DNA from: Catellatospora bangladeshensis
GTDB lineage: Bacteria > Actinomycetota > Actinomycetes > Mycobacteriales > Micromonosporaceae
DNA length: 64,000 bases
NCBI RefSeq assembly: GCF_016862575.1
Contig: NZ_BONF01000009.1
Coordinates: 62,001 to 126,000, forward strand
Direction: 5' to 3'
Below are positions 35,018 through 43,590 of the stretch, in pieces. The notes below the pieces were generated by a model. That model did no database searches. It was not told where the DNA came from and worked only from the letters and a program-made list of their open reading frames with translations. Position 1 is the stretch's first letter, and every line of letters starts with the position of its first letter. The translations under genes and the position numbers were made by a program.

Positions 35018-37615
35018 TTAGAGGGTGAGGGTCCAGGTGTTGATGTAGCCGGTGTCGGCCGAGGCGGCGTCCTGGACGCGGAGGTTCCAGGTGCCGTTCT
35101 TGACCTCGCTGGACAGGTTGACCGTGTAGGTCTGGTTGATGTTGTCGGTGCTGCCGCCGGCGCGGTTGTGCAGCACGTAGGTCGAGCCGTCGGGCGCGAC
35201 GAGGGTGACCACCAGGTCACCGATGTAGGTGTGCACGATCTGGACCGCGACGGTGGACGTCGACGACGCGTTGCCCGAGCAGCCCGCGAGGGTGATCGGG
35301 CTGTTGACGGTGGTGTTGTCCGGGATCGTCACGTCGGTGCCGTTGGTGCCGGTGCAGGCGGGGGTGCCGCCGCCGACCAGGTTCAGCGTCCACGTGTCGA
35401 TGGTGCCGGTGTCCGCCGACGCCGCGTCCTGCACCCGCAGCTTCCAGGTGCCGTTCGCGACCTCGCTGGACAGGTTCACCGTGTAGGTCTGGCTGATGTT
35501 GTCGGCGCTGCCGCCCGTGCGGTTGTGCAGCAGGTAGGTCGAGCCGTCCGGCGCGACCAGGTTCACCACCAGGTCACCGATGTAGGTGTGCAGGATGTTG
35601 ACCGCGACCGTGCTGCCGGCTCCGGCGTTGCCGGTGCAGCCGCTGATCGTGATGGACGACTCCACGGTGGTGTTGTCGGGGACCGCCACGTCGGTGGAGT
35701 TGGTGCCGGAGCAGCCGGGCGGGCCGTTGACGGTCAGGTTGAACGTCACGGTCCGGGTCGAGCTGGCGCCGGTGCCGGTGATGGTCACCGCGTACGTGCC
35801 GGGCGTGGTGCTGCCGGTGGTGGCGATGGTCAGCGTCGAGGTGCCGCCCGCCGAGGTGATCGACGTGGGGCTGAACGACGCGGTGGCGCCCGCGGGCAGG
35901 CCGGAGGCGGTCAGGTTGACCGTCTGGGCGCTGCCGTTGGTCAGCGTGGACGTGATGGTGCTGCTGATCGAGCTGCCCGGGTTGACCGAACCCGACGACG
36001 GCGCGGCCGCCAGCGAGAAGTCGTTGCCCGCCGGGCAGGCGGCGTCGTTGCCGGCCACGTTGACCGCGGTCCAGGCGGCCTGCACGGTCTTGTACTCCAG
36101 CGAGCACAGGCCGTAGAGGTCGGTGGCCGCCGACAGCGTGTACGCCCGCGACGTGTTGCCGGGGTTGCTGGTCAGCACGTAGCGGGTGCTGGAGGTGAAG
36201 TACACGTCCAGCGCGCGGTACCAGATCTTCTCGGCCTTGGTGCGGCCGATGCCGACCACGGCCGGGGCCGAGCCGCAGACCGGGCTGGTGCCGTACGCGG
36301 TCGCGCCGGTGCCCTCGGCCAGGTTGAAGAAGAAGTGGTTGCCGGGGCCCGACGAGTAGTGCACGTCGACGTTCTGCGTGCTGGTCGACCAGCAGCCGTG
36401 CGACGAGCCGTCGAGGGTCGGGTTGTACATGTAGCGCAGCGGCGTGCCGTTGCCGTTGATGTTGATCTTCTCGCCGACCTGGTAGTCGCCCGGGTCGTTC
36501 GGCGCGGCGGCGTAGAACTCCACCATGTTGCCGAAGATGTCCGAGGTGGCCTCGTTGAGGCCGCCGGACTCACCGGAGTAGACCAGGCCCGCCAGGGCCT
36601 CGGTGACGCCGTGGCTCATCTCGTGGCCGGCCACGTCCAGCGACACCAGCGGGCGGCTGTTGCCCGAGCCGTCGCCGTAGGTCATCTGCGCGCCGTCCCA
36701 GAACGCGTTGACGTACGCGTTGCCGTAGTGGACGCGGCTGGGCACGCCCGTGCCGTTGCCGAAGATGCCGTTGCGGCCGTGCACGTTCTTGAAGTAGTCG
36801 AACGTCTTCGCCGCGCCGAAGTGCGCGTCGGCGCCGGCGGACTGCCGGTTGGCGTTGGTGCCGTCGCCCCAGATGTTGTCGGCGTCGGTGAAGTTGGTGC
36901 AGGTCGACGTGCCGTTGTTCATGTCGCAGGTGCGGCCGTTGCCGTGCGACGGGTCGATCATCGTGTACGTCGAGCCGGACAGGGTCGTGTCGACGGTGAC
37001 GGCGCCGGAGTAGATGCTGTTGCCGGTGCCGTTGACGTGCTTGACCTCGTCGAACGAGCCGATGTACGCGCCGCTCGCCGCGTCGGTGATGACGTGCAGC
37101 TTCGACGGGGTCTGGCCGTCGGGGCGCATGCCCGCCACGACGGTCTCCCAGGCCAGCCGGCCCTTGCCGCTGCTCGCGTCGACGAACAGCTCGGGCGTGC
37201 CGACCGTGCTCACGGTGCCGCTGAAGCGGCCGCGGGCGGCTTGGGCGGCCTTGGCGCTGGTGACCTTCGGGGTGGTCGACAGCGTCAGCGGGGCCTCCAG
37301 GCCGACCGACGATCCCTTGTAGACGCCGTTGGCGCCGGTGTGCACGACGAAGTCGCCGCCGTACACCCGCAGGCCCTGGAACGTGCGCTCGTAACGCACG
37401 TGGGTGCCGCTGGCGTCGCTGATGCTGCGGTCGATGCGGTAGGCGTCGCCCGATGCCGCGCGAACGTCGGACGGGTGTTCCGCGAGGGCGCGTTCGGCGG
37501 CGGCGACGCCGACCGGCGAGGCGCCTGCGGGCGCCGCGCTGCCGGAGGTTGCCGACACCGACAGCATGGCGCCCACGAGTAGGGCGACACTGCCGGCCGC
37601 GAGGGTTCTTTTCAC
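35018..37615 (-). CDS. secreted thermolysin-like M4 metalloprotease with two P-domains
   Basis: 865 residues. Signal peptide (VKRTLAAGSVALLVGAML ... GSAAPA), FTP/PepSY propeptide (about 45-200), catalytic M4 domain with H331-E332-x2-H335 in GHEMSHG and the third ligand Glu in GLNEATSD, then an Ig-like linker (about 550-630) and two near-identical proprotein-convertase P domains (about 635-750 and 753-865) each ending TGTIDTWTLNL / TGYINTWTLTL. Extracellular protein digestion. GTG start from GGGGAGG and signal peptide; earlier in-frame ATGs would spoil the signal. Confidence 0.93.
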   Translation of the reverse strand: MKRTLAAGSVALLVGAMLSVSATSGSAAPAGASPVGVAAAERALAEHPSDVRAASGDAYRIDRSISDASGTHVRYERTFQGLRVYGGDFVVHTGANGVYKGSSVGLEAPLTLSTTPKVTSAKAAQAARGRFSGTVSTVGTPELFVDASSGKGRLAWETVVAGMRPDGQTPSKLHVITDAASGAYIGSFDEVKHVNGTGNSIYSGAVTVDTTLSGSTYTMIDPSHGNGRTCDMNNGTSTCTNFTDADNIWGDGTNANRQSAGADAHFGAAKTFDYFKNVHGRNGIFGNGTGVPSRVHYGNAYVNAFWDGAQMTYGDGSGNSRPLVSLDVAGHEMSHGVTEALAGLVYSGESGGLNEATSDIFGNMVEFYAAAPNDPGDYQVGEKININGNGTPLRYMYNPTLDGSSHGCWSTSTQNVDVHYSSGPGNHFFFNLAEGTGATAYGTSPVCGSAPAVVGIGRTKAEKIWYRALDVYFTSSTRYVLTSNPGNTSRAYTLSAATDLYGLCSLEYKTVQAAWTAVNVAGNDAACPAGNDFSLAAAPSSGSVNPGSSISSTITSTLTNGSAQTVNLTASGLPAGATASFSPTSITSAGGTSTLTIATTGSTTPGTYAVTITGTGASSTRTVTFNLTVNGPPGCSGTNSTDVAVPDNTTVESSITISGCTGNAGAGSTVAVNILHTYIGDLVVNLVAPDGSTYLLHNRTGGSADNISQTYTVNLSSEVANGTWKLRVQDAASADTGTIDTWTLNLVGGGTPACTGTNGTDVTIPDNTTVNSPITLAGCSGNASSTSTVAVQIVHTYIGDLVVTLVAPDGSTYVLHNRAGGSTDNINQTYTVNLSSEVKNGTWNLRVQDAASADTGYINTWTLTL

Positions 37616-37628
37616 GAGTCCTCCCCGA

Positions 37629-37690
37629 CTCAGTGGAGTGTGACGGTAGCCACTGAGAGCTATGTATATAGAAGCTGTGAGAACTTTGGA
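37629..37690 (-). promoter_or_regulatory. protease promoter/leader with 8-bp dyad
   Basis: CTCAGTGG (37629-37636) and CCACTGAG (37650-37657) form a perfect dyad 14-42 nt upstream of the GTG, in the likely leader. An A/T-rich stretch on the minus strand (TTCTATATACATAGC, about 37660-37675) is a good -10 candidate. The dyad may be an operator or a leader hairpin. Confidence 0.5.
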
Positions 37691-37850
37691 AGGCCTAGGC
37701 ATCCCTGACCTTCGATGAAAGAACTTTCGTGAGTGCTGCTGAGCGCGGGGTACTCGGCAGTACCGGCAGCGACACATGATCGACTTATCTCGATCGAAGG
37801 ACCGGTATGTCGGATACGCGACGGTGCGGGCCGGCTTTCTAGAGGAAGCT

Positions 37851-37870
37851 TTCTAAAGCTATCTTTAGAA
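37851..37870 (+). promoter_or_regulatory. operator of the ArsR-type regulator
   Basis: TTCTAAAG-CTAT-CTTTAGAA is a perfect 8-bp dyad ending 1 nt before the ATG. A similar half (CTTTCTAGAG) lies at 37835-37844. It occupies the place of a ribosome site, which suggests a leaderless message or a promoter inside the dyad and autorepression. Confidence 0.65.
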
Positions 37871-37871
37871 T

Positions 37872-38444
37872 ATGTCCGAGCGTCCTGCCGTCGCCCTCAG
37901 CGACCCCCTCGCCCTGCGCGCGTACGCCCACCCGCTGCGCATGTCCCTGGTCGGCCTGCTGCGCCGGGAGGGCCCGCTCACCGCGACCCAGGCCGCCGGC
38001 CTGCTCCGGGAGAGCGTGCCCAGCTGCTCCTTCCACCTGCGCCAGCTCGCCAAGTACGGCCTGGTCGAACGGGTCGAGGGCGCCGACGCGCGGGAGAAGC
38101 CGTGGCGCGCCACCGCGCTCTCCACCACCTGGACCGCCGCCTCCGACGACCCCGAGATCCGGGCCGCCGCCGACCACCTCGACGCGGTCGTCATCCGCCG
38201 CCTCTACGACCGCGCCATGCAGTGGCTGGGCCGCCGCGACGCCGACCCGCCCGCGTGGCGGTCCGTCACAGGTCCAGGAGACGACCTCGCCTACCTCACA
38301 CCCGAGGAGCTGGGCGAGCTGTCCCGGCGCATCGACGCGCTGTTCGACGAGTACCGGCCGCGCCAGGCCGATCCGTCGCTGCGGCCGCCCGGCGCCCGCC
38401 CCGTGCACCTCGGCTACTACGTGACGACCCTCGAGCAGCGCTGA
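37872..38444 (+). CDS. ArsR-family winged-helix transcriptional regulator
   Basis: 190 residues. N-terminal winged helix: LALRAYAHPLRMSLVGLL, TATQAAGLLRESVPSCSFHL with RQLAKYGLVERV following. The C-terminal half (YDRAMQWLGRR ... LTPEELGELSRRIDALFDEY) is a helical extension typical of the group paired with MFS exporters. It probably represses itself and the MFS gene 18 nt downstream through the dyad at 37851-37870. Confidence 0.9.
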   Translation: MSERPAVALSDPLALRAYAHPLRMSLVGLLRREGPLTATQAAGLLRESVPSCSFHLRQLAKYGLVERVEGADAREKPWRATALSTTWTAASDDPEIRAAADHLDAVVIRRLYDRAMQWLGRRDADPPAWRSVTGPGDDLAYLTPEELGELSRRIDALFDEYRPRQADPSLRPPGARPVHLGYYVTTLEQR

Positions 38445-38462
38445 CCCCCGGAGGCACCCCTC

Positions 38463-39713
38463 ATGACCGCCACCGCCACCCCCGCCGCCACCCGTGGCTG
38501 GATCCCACCCCTGCTGCGGCAGACCCCCTTCCGCCGGTACTGGACCGGGCAGAGCGTCTCGCTGCTCGGCGATCAGATCACCGAACTCGCCCTGCCCCTG
38601 TTCGCGGTGCTCGTCGCGGCGGCCGGGCCCGCCGAGATGGGCTACCTGACCGCCGCCGCGCTCGTGCCCAACCTGCTGTTCTCCCTGCTGTTCGGCGGCT
38701 GGGCCGACCGCCGGGCGTACAAGCGGCAGATCATGGTCGCCGCCGACGTGGCCCGCGCGGTCGCCCTGCTCGCCGTCCCGGCCCTCTACCTGCTCGGCAC
38801 GCTGGACATGACACAGCTCTACCTCGTCGCGTTCACGGTCGGCACGTTCAGCGTGCTGTTCGAGGTGTGCCGGAGCACGCTGTTCGTGTCGCTGGTCTCC
38901 CGGGACGACTTCCTGCAGGCGAACGCGCTGCTCAATGGCTCGCGCGCGTTCTCGACGGTGGCCGGGGCCAGCGTGGGCGGCGTGCTGGTGCGGCTGGTCG
39001 GCGCACCGTTCGCGCTGCTGCTCGACGCGCTGTCGTTCGTCTTCTCCGCCGTCATGATCGCCAGGGTCGAGGTCGTGGAGCCCGTGCCCGTCCCGCGGCG
39101 CGGCCTCGGCCTCCGGGAGGGCCTCACCTTCATCGCCCGGCACCCGATCATGCGGGCCGCGGTCAGCGCCAGCACCACCATCAACCTGTTCAACTACATG
39201 TACGCGGCGCTGGTCATCCTGTACCTCACCACGGAGCTGAACATCTCGGCCGCGGTCCTCGGCGTCGGGCTCGGCCTGGCCGCCGTGGGCGCGCTGATCG
39301 GGGCCGCGATCGCCCGGCGCGCCGCCGAGCGGTTCGGCGTCGGTCCCATGTACGTCTTCGGCTACCTGATGTTCCCGGCCCCGCTGATCCTCATCCCGCT
39401 CGCCGGCGGGCCGCACTGGCTGGTGCTGGCCATGGTGTTCACCGCCGAGTTCCTGTCCGGCGTCGGCGTCATGCTGCTGGACACCGCGGCCGGGTCACTG
39501 CAGGCCAGCGTGATCCCCGATGAGCTGCGGGCCCGGGTCACCGGCGCGCACCGCACCATCAACTACGGCATCCGGCCCGTCGGCGCGCTCGTCGGCGGTG
39601 CGCTGGGCACGGCGATCGGGGTACGGGAGACGCTGTGGATCGCCACCGTCGGGGCGCTCGCCGGGGTGCTGTGGCTGCTCGCCTCCCCGATTCCGCGAAT
39701 GCGCCGGTTGTGA
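38463..39713 (+). CDS. MFS exporter (drug/siderophore type)
   Basis: 416 residues, 12 helices, EntS/MFS_3-like. Start region LLRQTPFRRYWTGQSVSLLG and GGWADRRAYKRQIMVAADVARA (loop 2-3 motif) are typical. It is expected to expel a small toxic compound using the proton gradient. Same operon as the ArsR-type regulator, GGAGG before the ATG. Substrate unknown. Confidence 0.9.
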   Translation: MTATATPAATRGWIPPLLRQTPFRRYWTGQSVSLLGDQITELALPLFAVLVAAAGPAEMGYLTAAALVPNLLFSLLFGGWADRRAYKRQIMVAADVARAVALLAVPALYLLGTLDMTQLYLVAFTVGTFSVLFEVCRSTLFVSLVSRDDFLQANALLNGSRAFSTVAGASVGGVLVRLVGAPFALLLDALSFVFSAVMIARVEVVEPVPVPRRGLGLREGLTFIARHPIMRAAVSASTTINLFNYMYAALVILYLTTELNISAAVLGVGLGLAAVGALIGAAIARRAAERFGVGPMYVFGYLMFPAPLILIPLAGGPHWLVLAMVFTAEFLSGVGVMLLDTAAGSLQASVIPDELRARVTGAHRTINYGIRPVGALVGGALGTAIGVRETLWIATVGALAGVLWLLASPIPRMRRL

Positions 39714-39740
39714 GCACGATTCATAAATCCCGATCGATGG

Positions 39741-39776
39741 GACAGTTGTTGCTTGATTCAACTGTCTGAATCTAAT
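39741..39776 (+). promoter_or_regulatory. overlapping dyads in the doxX promoter
   Basis: GACAGTTG (39741-39748) pairs with CAACTGTC (39759-39766), and GATTCA (39755-39760) pairs with TGAATC (39767-39772). The two dyads overlap, so a protein could bind in one of two modes. TCTAAT (39771-39776) is a -10 candidate. A redox or MarR-type regulator is possible. Confidence 0.5.
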
Positions 39777-39829
39777 GTGGAGGACATCCGGGCAAACGAC
39801 ATCCAGATCTCTACCCTGAGGAGACCTCC

Positions 39830-40264
39830 ATGTCCTCCGCCCGTTCGGCTGCGCTCACGCTCGCCCTCTTCCGGGTCGTGACCGGCCTCTTGTTCGCCTT
39901 CCACGGCGCGAGTTCCCTGTTCGGCTGGTTCGGCGGCAACCGCGGCTCCGGCCAGGCCGTCGAGTTCGCCGCCTGGCCCGGCTGGTGGGCCGCCCTCATC
40001 CAGCTCGCCGGCGGCCTGCTGGTCATCGCCGGGCTGGCCGCCCGCCCGGCCGCGCTGCTCTGCTCCGGCTCGATGGCGTACGCCTACTTCGTCGTACACC
40101 AGGAGCTCGGGCTGCTGCCGCTCAACAACGGCGGCGAGACCGCGGCGCTGTTCTGCTGGTCGTTCCTGATCATCGCGGTGCTCGGCCCCGGCGCCTTCGC
40201 GGCCGACAACCTCCTGCGCCGCCGCCCCGCCGAAACCCGCCAGGCTCTGGCCACGGCGTCCTGA
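39830..40264 (+). CDS. DoxX family membrane protein
   Basis: 144 residues, four membrane helices. DoxX-type start (LFRVVTGLLFAFHGASSLFG) and central WWAALIQLAGGLLVIAGLAAR. These proteins take part in redox and thiol-stress defence or in quinone-linked oxidation; the exact reaction is not known for this branch. GAGGAGACCTCC lies before the ATG. It stands alone and is followed by a palindromic repeat. Confidence 0.88.
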   Translation: MSSARSAALTLALFRVVTGLLFAFHGASSLFGWFGGNRGSGQAVEFAAWPGWWAALIQLAGGLLVIAGLAARPAALLCSGSMAYAYFVVHQELGLLPLNNGGETAALFCWSFLIIAVLGPGAFAADNLLRRRPAETRQALATAS

Positions 40265-40275
40265 CGCTCGGTAGG

Positions 40276-40344
40276 TGAAGATCGCCGTCTCGTGTCAGAA
40301 CCTGGGGTGTGACCTGAGGTTTCGACACGAGACGGCGATCTTCA
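40276..40344. repeat. 69-bp palindromic element, copy A
   Basis: Arms 40276-40296 and 40324-40344 (TGAAGATCGCCGTCTCGTGT + C) are perfectly complementary over 21 bp; the spacer is 27 nt with an inner AACCT/AGGTT stem. Placed between the convergent doxX and xylA stops. The copy at 57692-57760 has the same length, the same spacer length and three pair-preserving changes in the arms. Confidence 0.85.
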
Positions 40345-40357
40345 TATGGTGCCCGGG

Positions 40358-41542
40358 TCAGCGGACGCCGAGGAGGTGCTCCAGGGCGAGCTGGTTGAGC
40401 TGGACGAAGGCGCCGCCCTTGGCCGCCTGGGCGTCGACGTCGAAGTCCTCGAACGCGGTGCGGTCGGCCAGCAGGTCGTCGTAGCTCTCGCCCGCGCCCA
40501 GGGTCGGCACGGCCAGCTCGTGGTAGCGGGCCGCCTCGCGCGCCTCGGCCACCCGCGGGTCCGCCCGGAACGCCGCGGCGCGCTCCTTGAGCAGCAGGTA
40601 CGTGCGCATGTTGGCGGCCGCCGAGGCCCACACGCCGTCCAGGTCCTCGGTGCGCGAGGGCTTGTAGTCGAAGTGGCGCGGGCCGGTGTACGCCCGGCCG
40701 CCGTCGGCGCCGCCGAACTCCAGCAGCTCCACCAGGAAGAACGCGTTCACGATGTCGCCGTGGCCGAACACCAGGTCCTGGTCGTACTTGATGCCGCGCT
40801 GGCCGTTGAGGTCGATGTGGAACAGCTTGCCGTGCCACAGCGCCTGCGCGATGCCGTGCAGGAAGTTCAGGCCGGCCATCTGCTCGTGCCCGACCTCCGG
40901 GTTGAGGCCGACCATGTCCTTGTGCTGCAGCGACTCGATGAACGCGAGCGCGTGGCCGATGGTGGGCAGCAGGATGTCGCCGCGCGGCTCGTTCGGCTTG
41001 GGCTCCAGCGCGAACTTCAGCCCGTAGCCCCGGTCGGTCGAGTACTGCGCGAGCAGGTCCAGGCCCTCGCGGTAGCGCTCCAGCGCGGTGCGCACGTCCT
41101 TGGAGCCGTCGTACTCGGTGCCCTCGCGGCCGCCCCACAGCACGTACGTCTGCGCGCCCAGCTCGGCGGCCAGGTCCATGTTGCGCATGACCTTGCGCAG
41201 CGCGTACCGCCGCACGGCGCGGTCGTTGCTGGTGAAGCCGCCGTCCTTGAACACCGGGTGGGTGAACAGGTTGGTGGTCGCCATCGGCACGACCAGGCCG
41301 GTCTCGGCCAGCGCGGCCTGGAAGCGCTTGATGACGCGCTCGCGCTCGCTGTCGTCGGACCCGAACGGGATCAGGTCGTCGTCGTGGAACGTCACACCGT
41401 ACGCGCCCAGCTCGGCGAGGCGGTGCACGGTCTCGACCGGGTCGATCGCGTCGCGGGTGGCGTCGCCGAACGGGTCACGCCCGGCCCAGCCCACGGTCCA
41501 GAGGCCGAACGTGAACTTGTCGGCCGCAGTCGGCTGCGTCAT
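40358..41542 (-). CDS. xylA: xylose isomerase
   Basis: 394 residues, close in layout to Streptomyces XylA: start [20 protein letters not shown], active-site [12 protein letters not shown], metal-binding [10 protein letters not shown] and [15 protein letters not shown], and [15 protein letters not shown]. It interconverts D-xylose and D-xylulose (and glucose/fructose) with Mg2+/Mn2+. ATG after AGGGAGATGAC; an in-frame upstream ATG would cross the operator. Divergent from a ROK regulator. Confidence 0.96.
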   Translation of the reverse strand: MTQPTAADKFTFGLWTVGWAGRDPFGDATRDAIDPVETVHRLAELGAYGVTFHDDDLIPFGSDDSERERVIKRFQAALAETGLVVPMATTNLFTHPVFKDGGFTSNDRAVRRYALRKVMRNMDLAAELGAQTYVLWGGREGTEYDGSKDVRTALERYREGLDLLAQYSTDRGYGLKFALEPKPNEPRGDILLPTIGHALAFIESLQHKDMVGLNPEVGHEQMAGLNFLHGIAQALWHGKLFHIDLNGQRGIKYDQDLVFGHGDIVNAFFLVELLEFGGADGGRAYTGPRHFDYKPSRTEDLDGVWASAAANMRTYLLLKERAAAFRADPRVAEAREAARYHELAVPTLGAGESYDDLLADRTAFEDFDVDAQAAKGGAFVQLNQLALEHLLGVR

Positions 41543-41565
41543 GTCATCTCCCTGAAATCTTGTTT

Positions 41566-41580
41566 GTTCAGCCATTGAAC
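41566..41580. promoter_or_regulatory. xylA/xylR operator
   Basis: GTTCA-GCCAT-TGAAC, a perfect 5-bp dyad in the 64-bp divergent region. ROK-type xylose repressors bind such GTTCA..TGAAC sites. It lies 24 bp from the xylA start and 27 bp from the regulator start, so one site can control both. Confidence 0.7.
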
Positions 41581-41606
41581 TTATAGGGTGTGGCATTGTC
41601 AAGACC

Positions 41607-42818
41607 ATGCCCGCCCGCCCGCCGCGCCGTGATGATCCGGTGCGTCAACGCAGCCTGCGCGACCACAACCTGGCGCTGGTGCTGCGCCAGGTCACGTCCG
41701 CGCCCCGGCCGCCGTCGCGGGCCGACATAGCCGCCGCCACCGGCCTGACCAGGGCCACCGTCTCCACCATCGTGGACGAGCTGATCGCCGGAGGGCTGGT
41801 CGCCGAACTGCGCCCGGTGTCGCGCTCCGGCGTGGGCCGTCCCGGCACCGGCATCGTGCCCGCCGGCACCGGCCCGGCCGGGCTCGGCATGGAGGTCAAC
41901 GTCGACTACCTCGCGGTGTGCGCGGTCGACCTGGCCGGCGCGGTCCGCCACCGCGAGCTGCGCCACCTCGACCAGCGCGAGCGCACCCCCGCGCAGACCT
42001 GGCGGGCGCTGGCCGGGCTCGCCGACCGCACCGCCGCCGCGGTCGGCGCCCTCGGGCTCGTCCCGGCGGGCGCTGTGATGGCCGTGCCCGGCCTGATCGA
42101 GGGCGGCACCATCCGCGTCGCGCCCAACCTGGGCTGGCAGGGGGTGGCCCTGCCCGCCGCGGCGGACTTCCCGGCCCTGCACGGCCTCGACCTCGGCGCG
42201 GGCAACGAGGCGACCCTCGCCGCGCTGGGGGAGCGGCACGCCACCGGGCTGGACAGCTTCCTCTACGTGTCCGGCGAGATCGGCGTCGGCGGCGGCATCG
42301 TGCTCGACGGGGAGCTGTTCGGCGGCTCGCACGGCTGGGCGGGCGAGATCGGCCACGTCACCATCGACCCGCAGGGCCCGCCGTGCCACTGCGGCGCGCG
42401 CGGCTGCCTGGAGCAGTACGCCGGCGAGGAGGCGATCCGGGCCGCGGCAGGCCTGTCCGCCGACGGGGACCGGCCCGTGCTCGCCGGCCTGGCCGACGGC
42501 GCCCGTGCCGGCCGCGCGCCCGTGCTCGCCGCGCTGGACCGTGCCGGGACGGCCCTGGGCGTGGCGCTGTCCGGCGCGGTGAACCTGCTCGACATCGCCA
42601 CGGTGGTGCTGGGCGGCCACTACGCCGAGCTGATCGACTGGCTGCGGCCCGCCCTGGAACGCGAACTGTCTCGCCGCGTGCTCACCGCCGCCTGGTCACC
42701 GGTCGAGGTGCGCCCGTCCGCCCTCGGCGCCGACGCGGCCATGATCGGCGCCGCCCGCGCCGTCATCCAGGGCATCCTCGACGACCCCGCCCGCTTCCTC
42801 GCCACCCGCACCCCCTGA
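41607..42818 (+). CDS. xylR: ROK family transcriptional repressor (XylR-type)
   Basis: 403 residues. N-terminal winged helix ([20 protein letters not shown]) followed by a sugar-kinase-like domain with the ROK glycine motif [15 protein letters not shown] and the zinc motif [12 protein letters not shown]. It probably represses xylA when xylose is absent. Divergent from xylA with the shared dyad. Confidence 0.92.
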   Translation: MPARPPRRDDPVRQRSLRDHNLALVLRQVTSAPRPPSRADIAAATGLTRATVSTIVDELIAGGLVAELRPVSRSGVGRPGTGIVPAGTGPAGLGMEVNVDYLAVCAVDLAGAVRHRELRHLDQRERTPAQTWRALAGLADRTAAAVGALGLVPAGAVMAVPGLIEGGTIRVAPNLGWQGVALPAAADFPALHGLDLGAGNEATLAALGERHATGLDSFLYVSGEIGVGGGIVLDGELFGGSHGWAGEIGHVTIDPQGPPCHCGARGCLEQYAGEEAIRAAAGLSADGDRPVLAGLADGARAGRAPVLAALDRAGTALGVALSGAVNLLDIATVVLGGHYAELIDWLRPALERELSRRVLTAAWSPVEVRPSALGADAAMIGAARAVIQGILDDPARFLATRTP

Positions 42819-42872
42819 ACCGGCGGGCTCGTTCACCGCGCGCCGTGGCGGTGACCGGCATAGCCTGGTGGC

Positions 42873-43436
42873 ATGGGCGCGATCGCCGTACTGCGGCCGC
42901 TGGCGCTGGGCGTGGCCACCGGCATGCGTTCCCAGCTCGGCCTGGCCGCGCTGGCGGTCGCCGTGCAGAGCCGTGGCAAGGCCCGGCGTGAGAAGTCCGG
43001 GTTCTCCAAGCTGGTGCAGACGCAGCTGCTGGCGAGTCCGGCCGTGCGCAAGAGCCTGGTGGCCACGGCCGCGGGCGAGATCGTCGCGGACAAGCTGCCG
43101 GCCACCCCGAGCCGGCTCAACAAGGGCCCGCTGCTGGCCCGGCTGGCGCTGGGCGGCCTGGCCGGCGGCGTGATCGGCTGGTCCGACGATCGCGGGCTGC
43201 GGCGCACCCTCGCCGGCGCGGTGCTGGGCGCGGCGGGCGCGGGCCTGGGCGCCTACGGCGGATACCACGTGCGTGCCCTGCTGGACGCCCGCACGAACGT
43301 GCCGGACCGGTACTGGGCGGTCGCCGAGGACGTGACCGCGATCGGGCTGGCCGCGTTCGCCGTGGCGGTGACCGACGACGCCGACACCGCCGCGATCGAG
43401 GCGCATGACATGGAGCGAGCGGAACTGACCGTCTGA
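42873..43436 (+). CDS. DUF4126 family membrane protein
   Basis: 187 residues with Gly/Ala-rich hydrophobic helices (LALGVATGMRSQLGLAALAV; LALGGLAGGVIGW; AVLGAAGAGLGAYGGYHVRALL) matching DUF4126. Function is not known. TAGCCT ends 6 nt before the ATG (leaderless). The soluble C-terminus is acidic (DDADTAAIEAHDMERAEL). Confidence 0.8.
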   Translation: MGAIAVLRPLALGVATGMRSQLGLAALAVAVQSRGKARREKSGFSKLVQTQLLASPAVRKSLVATAAGEIVADKLPATPSRLNKGPLLARLALGGLAGGVIGWSDDRGLRRTLAGAVLGAAGAGLGAYGGYHVRALLDARTNVPDRYWAVAEDVTAIGLAAFAVAVTDDADTAAIEAHDMERAELTV

Positions 43437-43512
43437 GCTGGACGGCGGTAGACCGGCGAAGTGCCCGGGATCTCAGTTTTCGCCGTGTCCGGCAACAAAT
43501 CTGTAACCGGCA

Positions 43513-43542
43513 TTGACACCCGCGTGGCCAGGGGACAAGTCT
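43513..43542 (+). promoter_or_regulatory. sigma-70-type promoter of the sugar ABC operon
   Basis: TTGACA (43513-43518) followed at 18 nt by AAGTCT (43537-43542), about 49 nt before the ATG. The -35 is consensus, the -10 weak, as expected for a regulated promoter. Confidence 0.5.
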
Positions 43543-43590
43543 GTGTGGGCGCATGAGACAACGATGTCAAGAATCTCGGATGGAGGAAGC

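Noticed and set aside
35018-35715. Direct DNA repeat as a mobile element
   Set aside because: Explained by two homologous P-domains within one protease.
34502-37582. Very long open frame (1026 codons) on the plus strand
   Set aside because: It lies opposite the M4 protease and aminotransferase genes; composition is Arg/Val/Gly-rich without any motif, a GC-rich antisense shadow.
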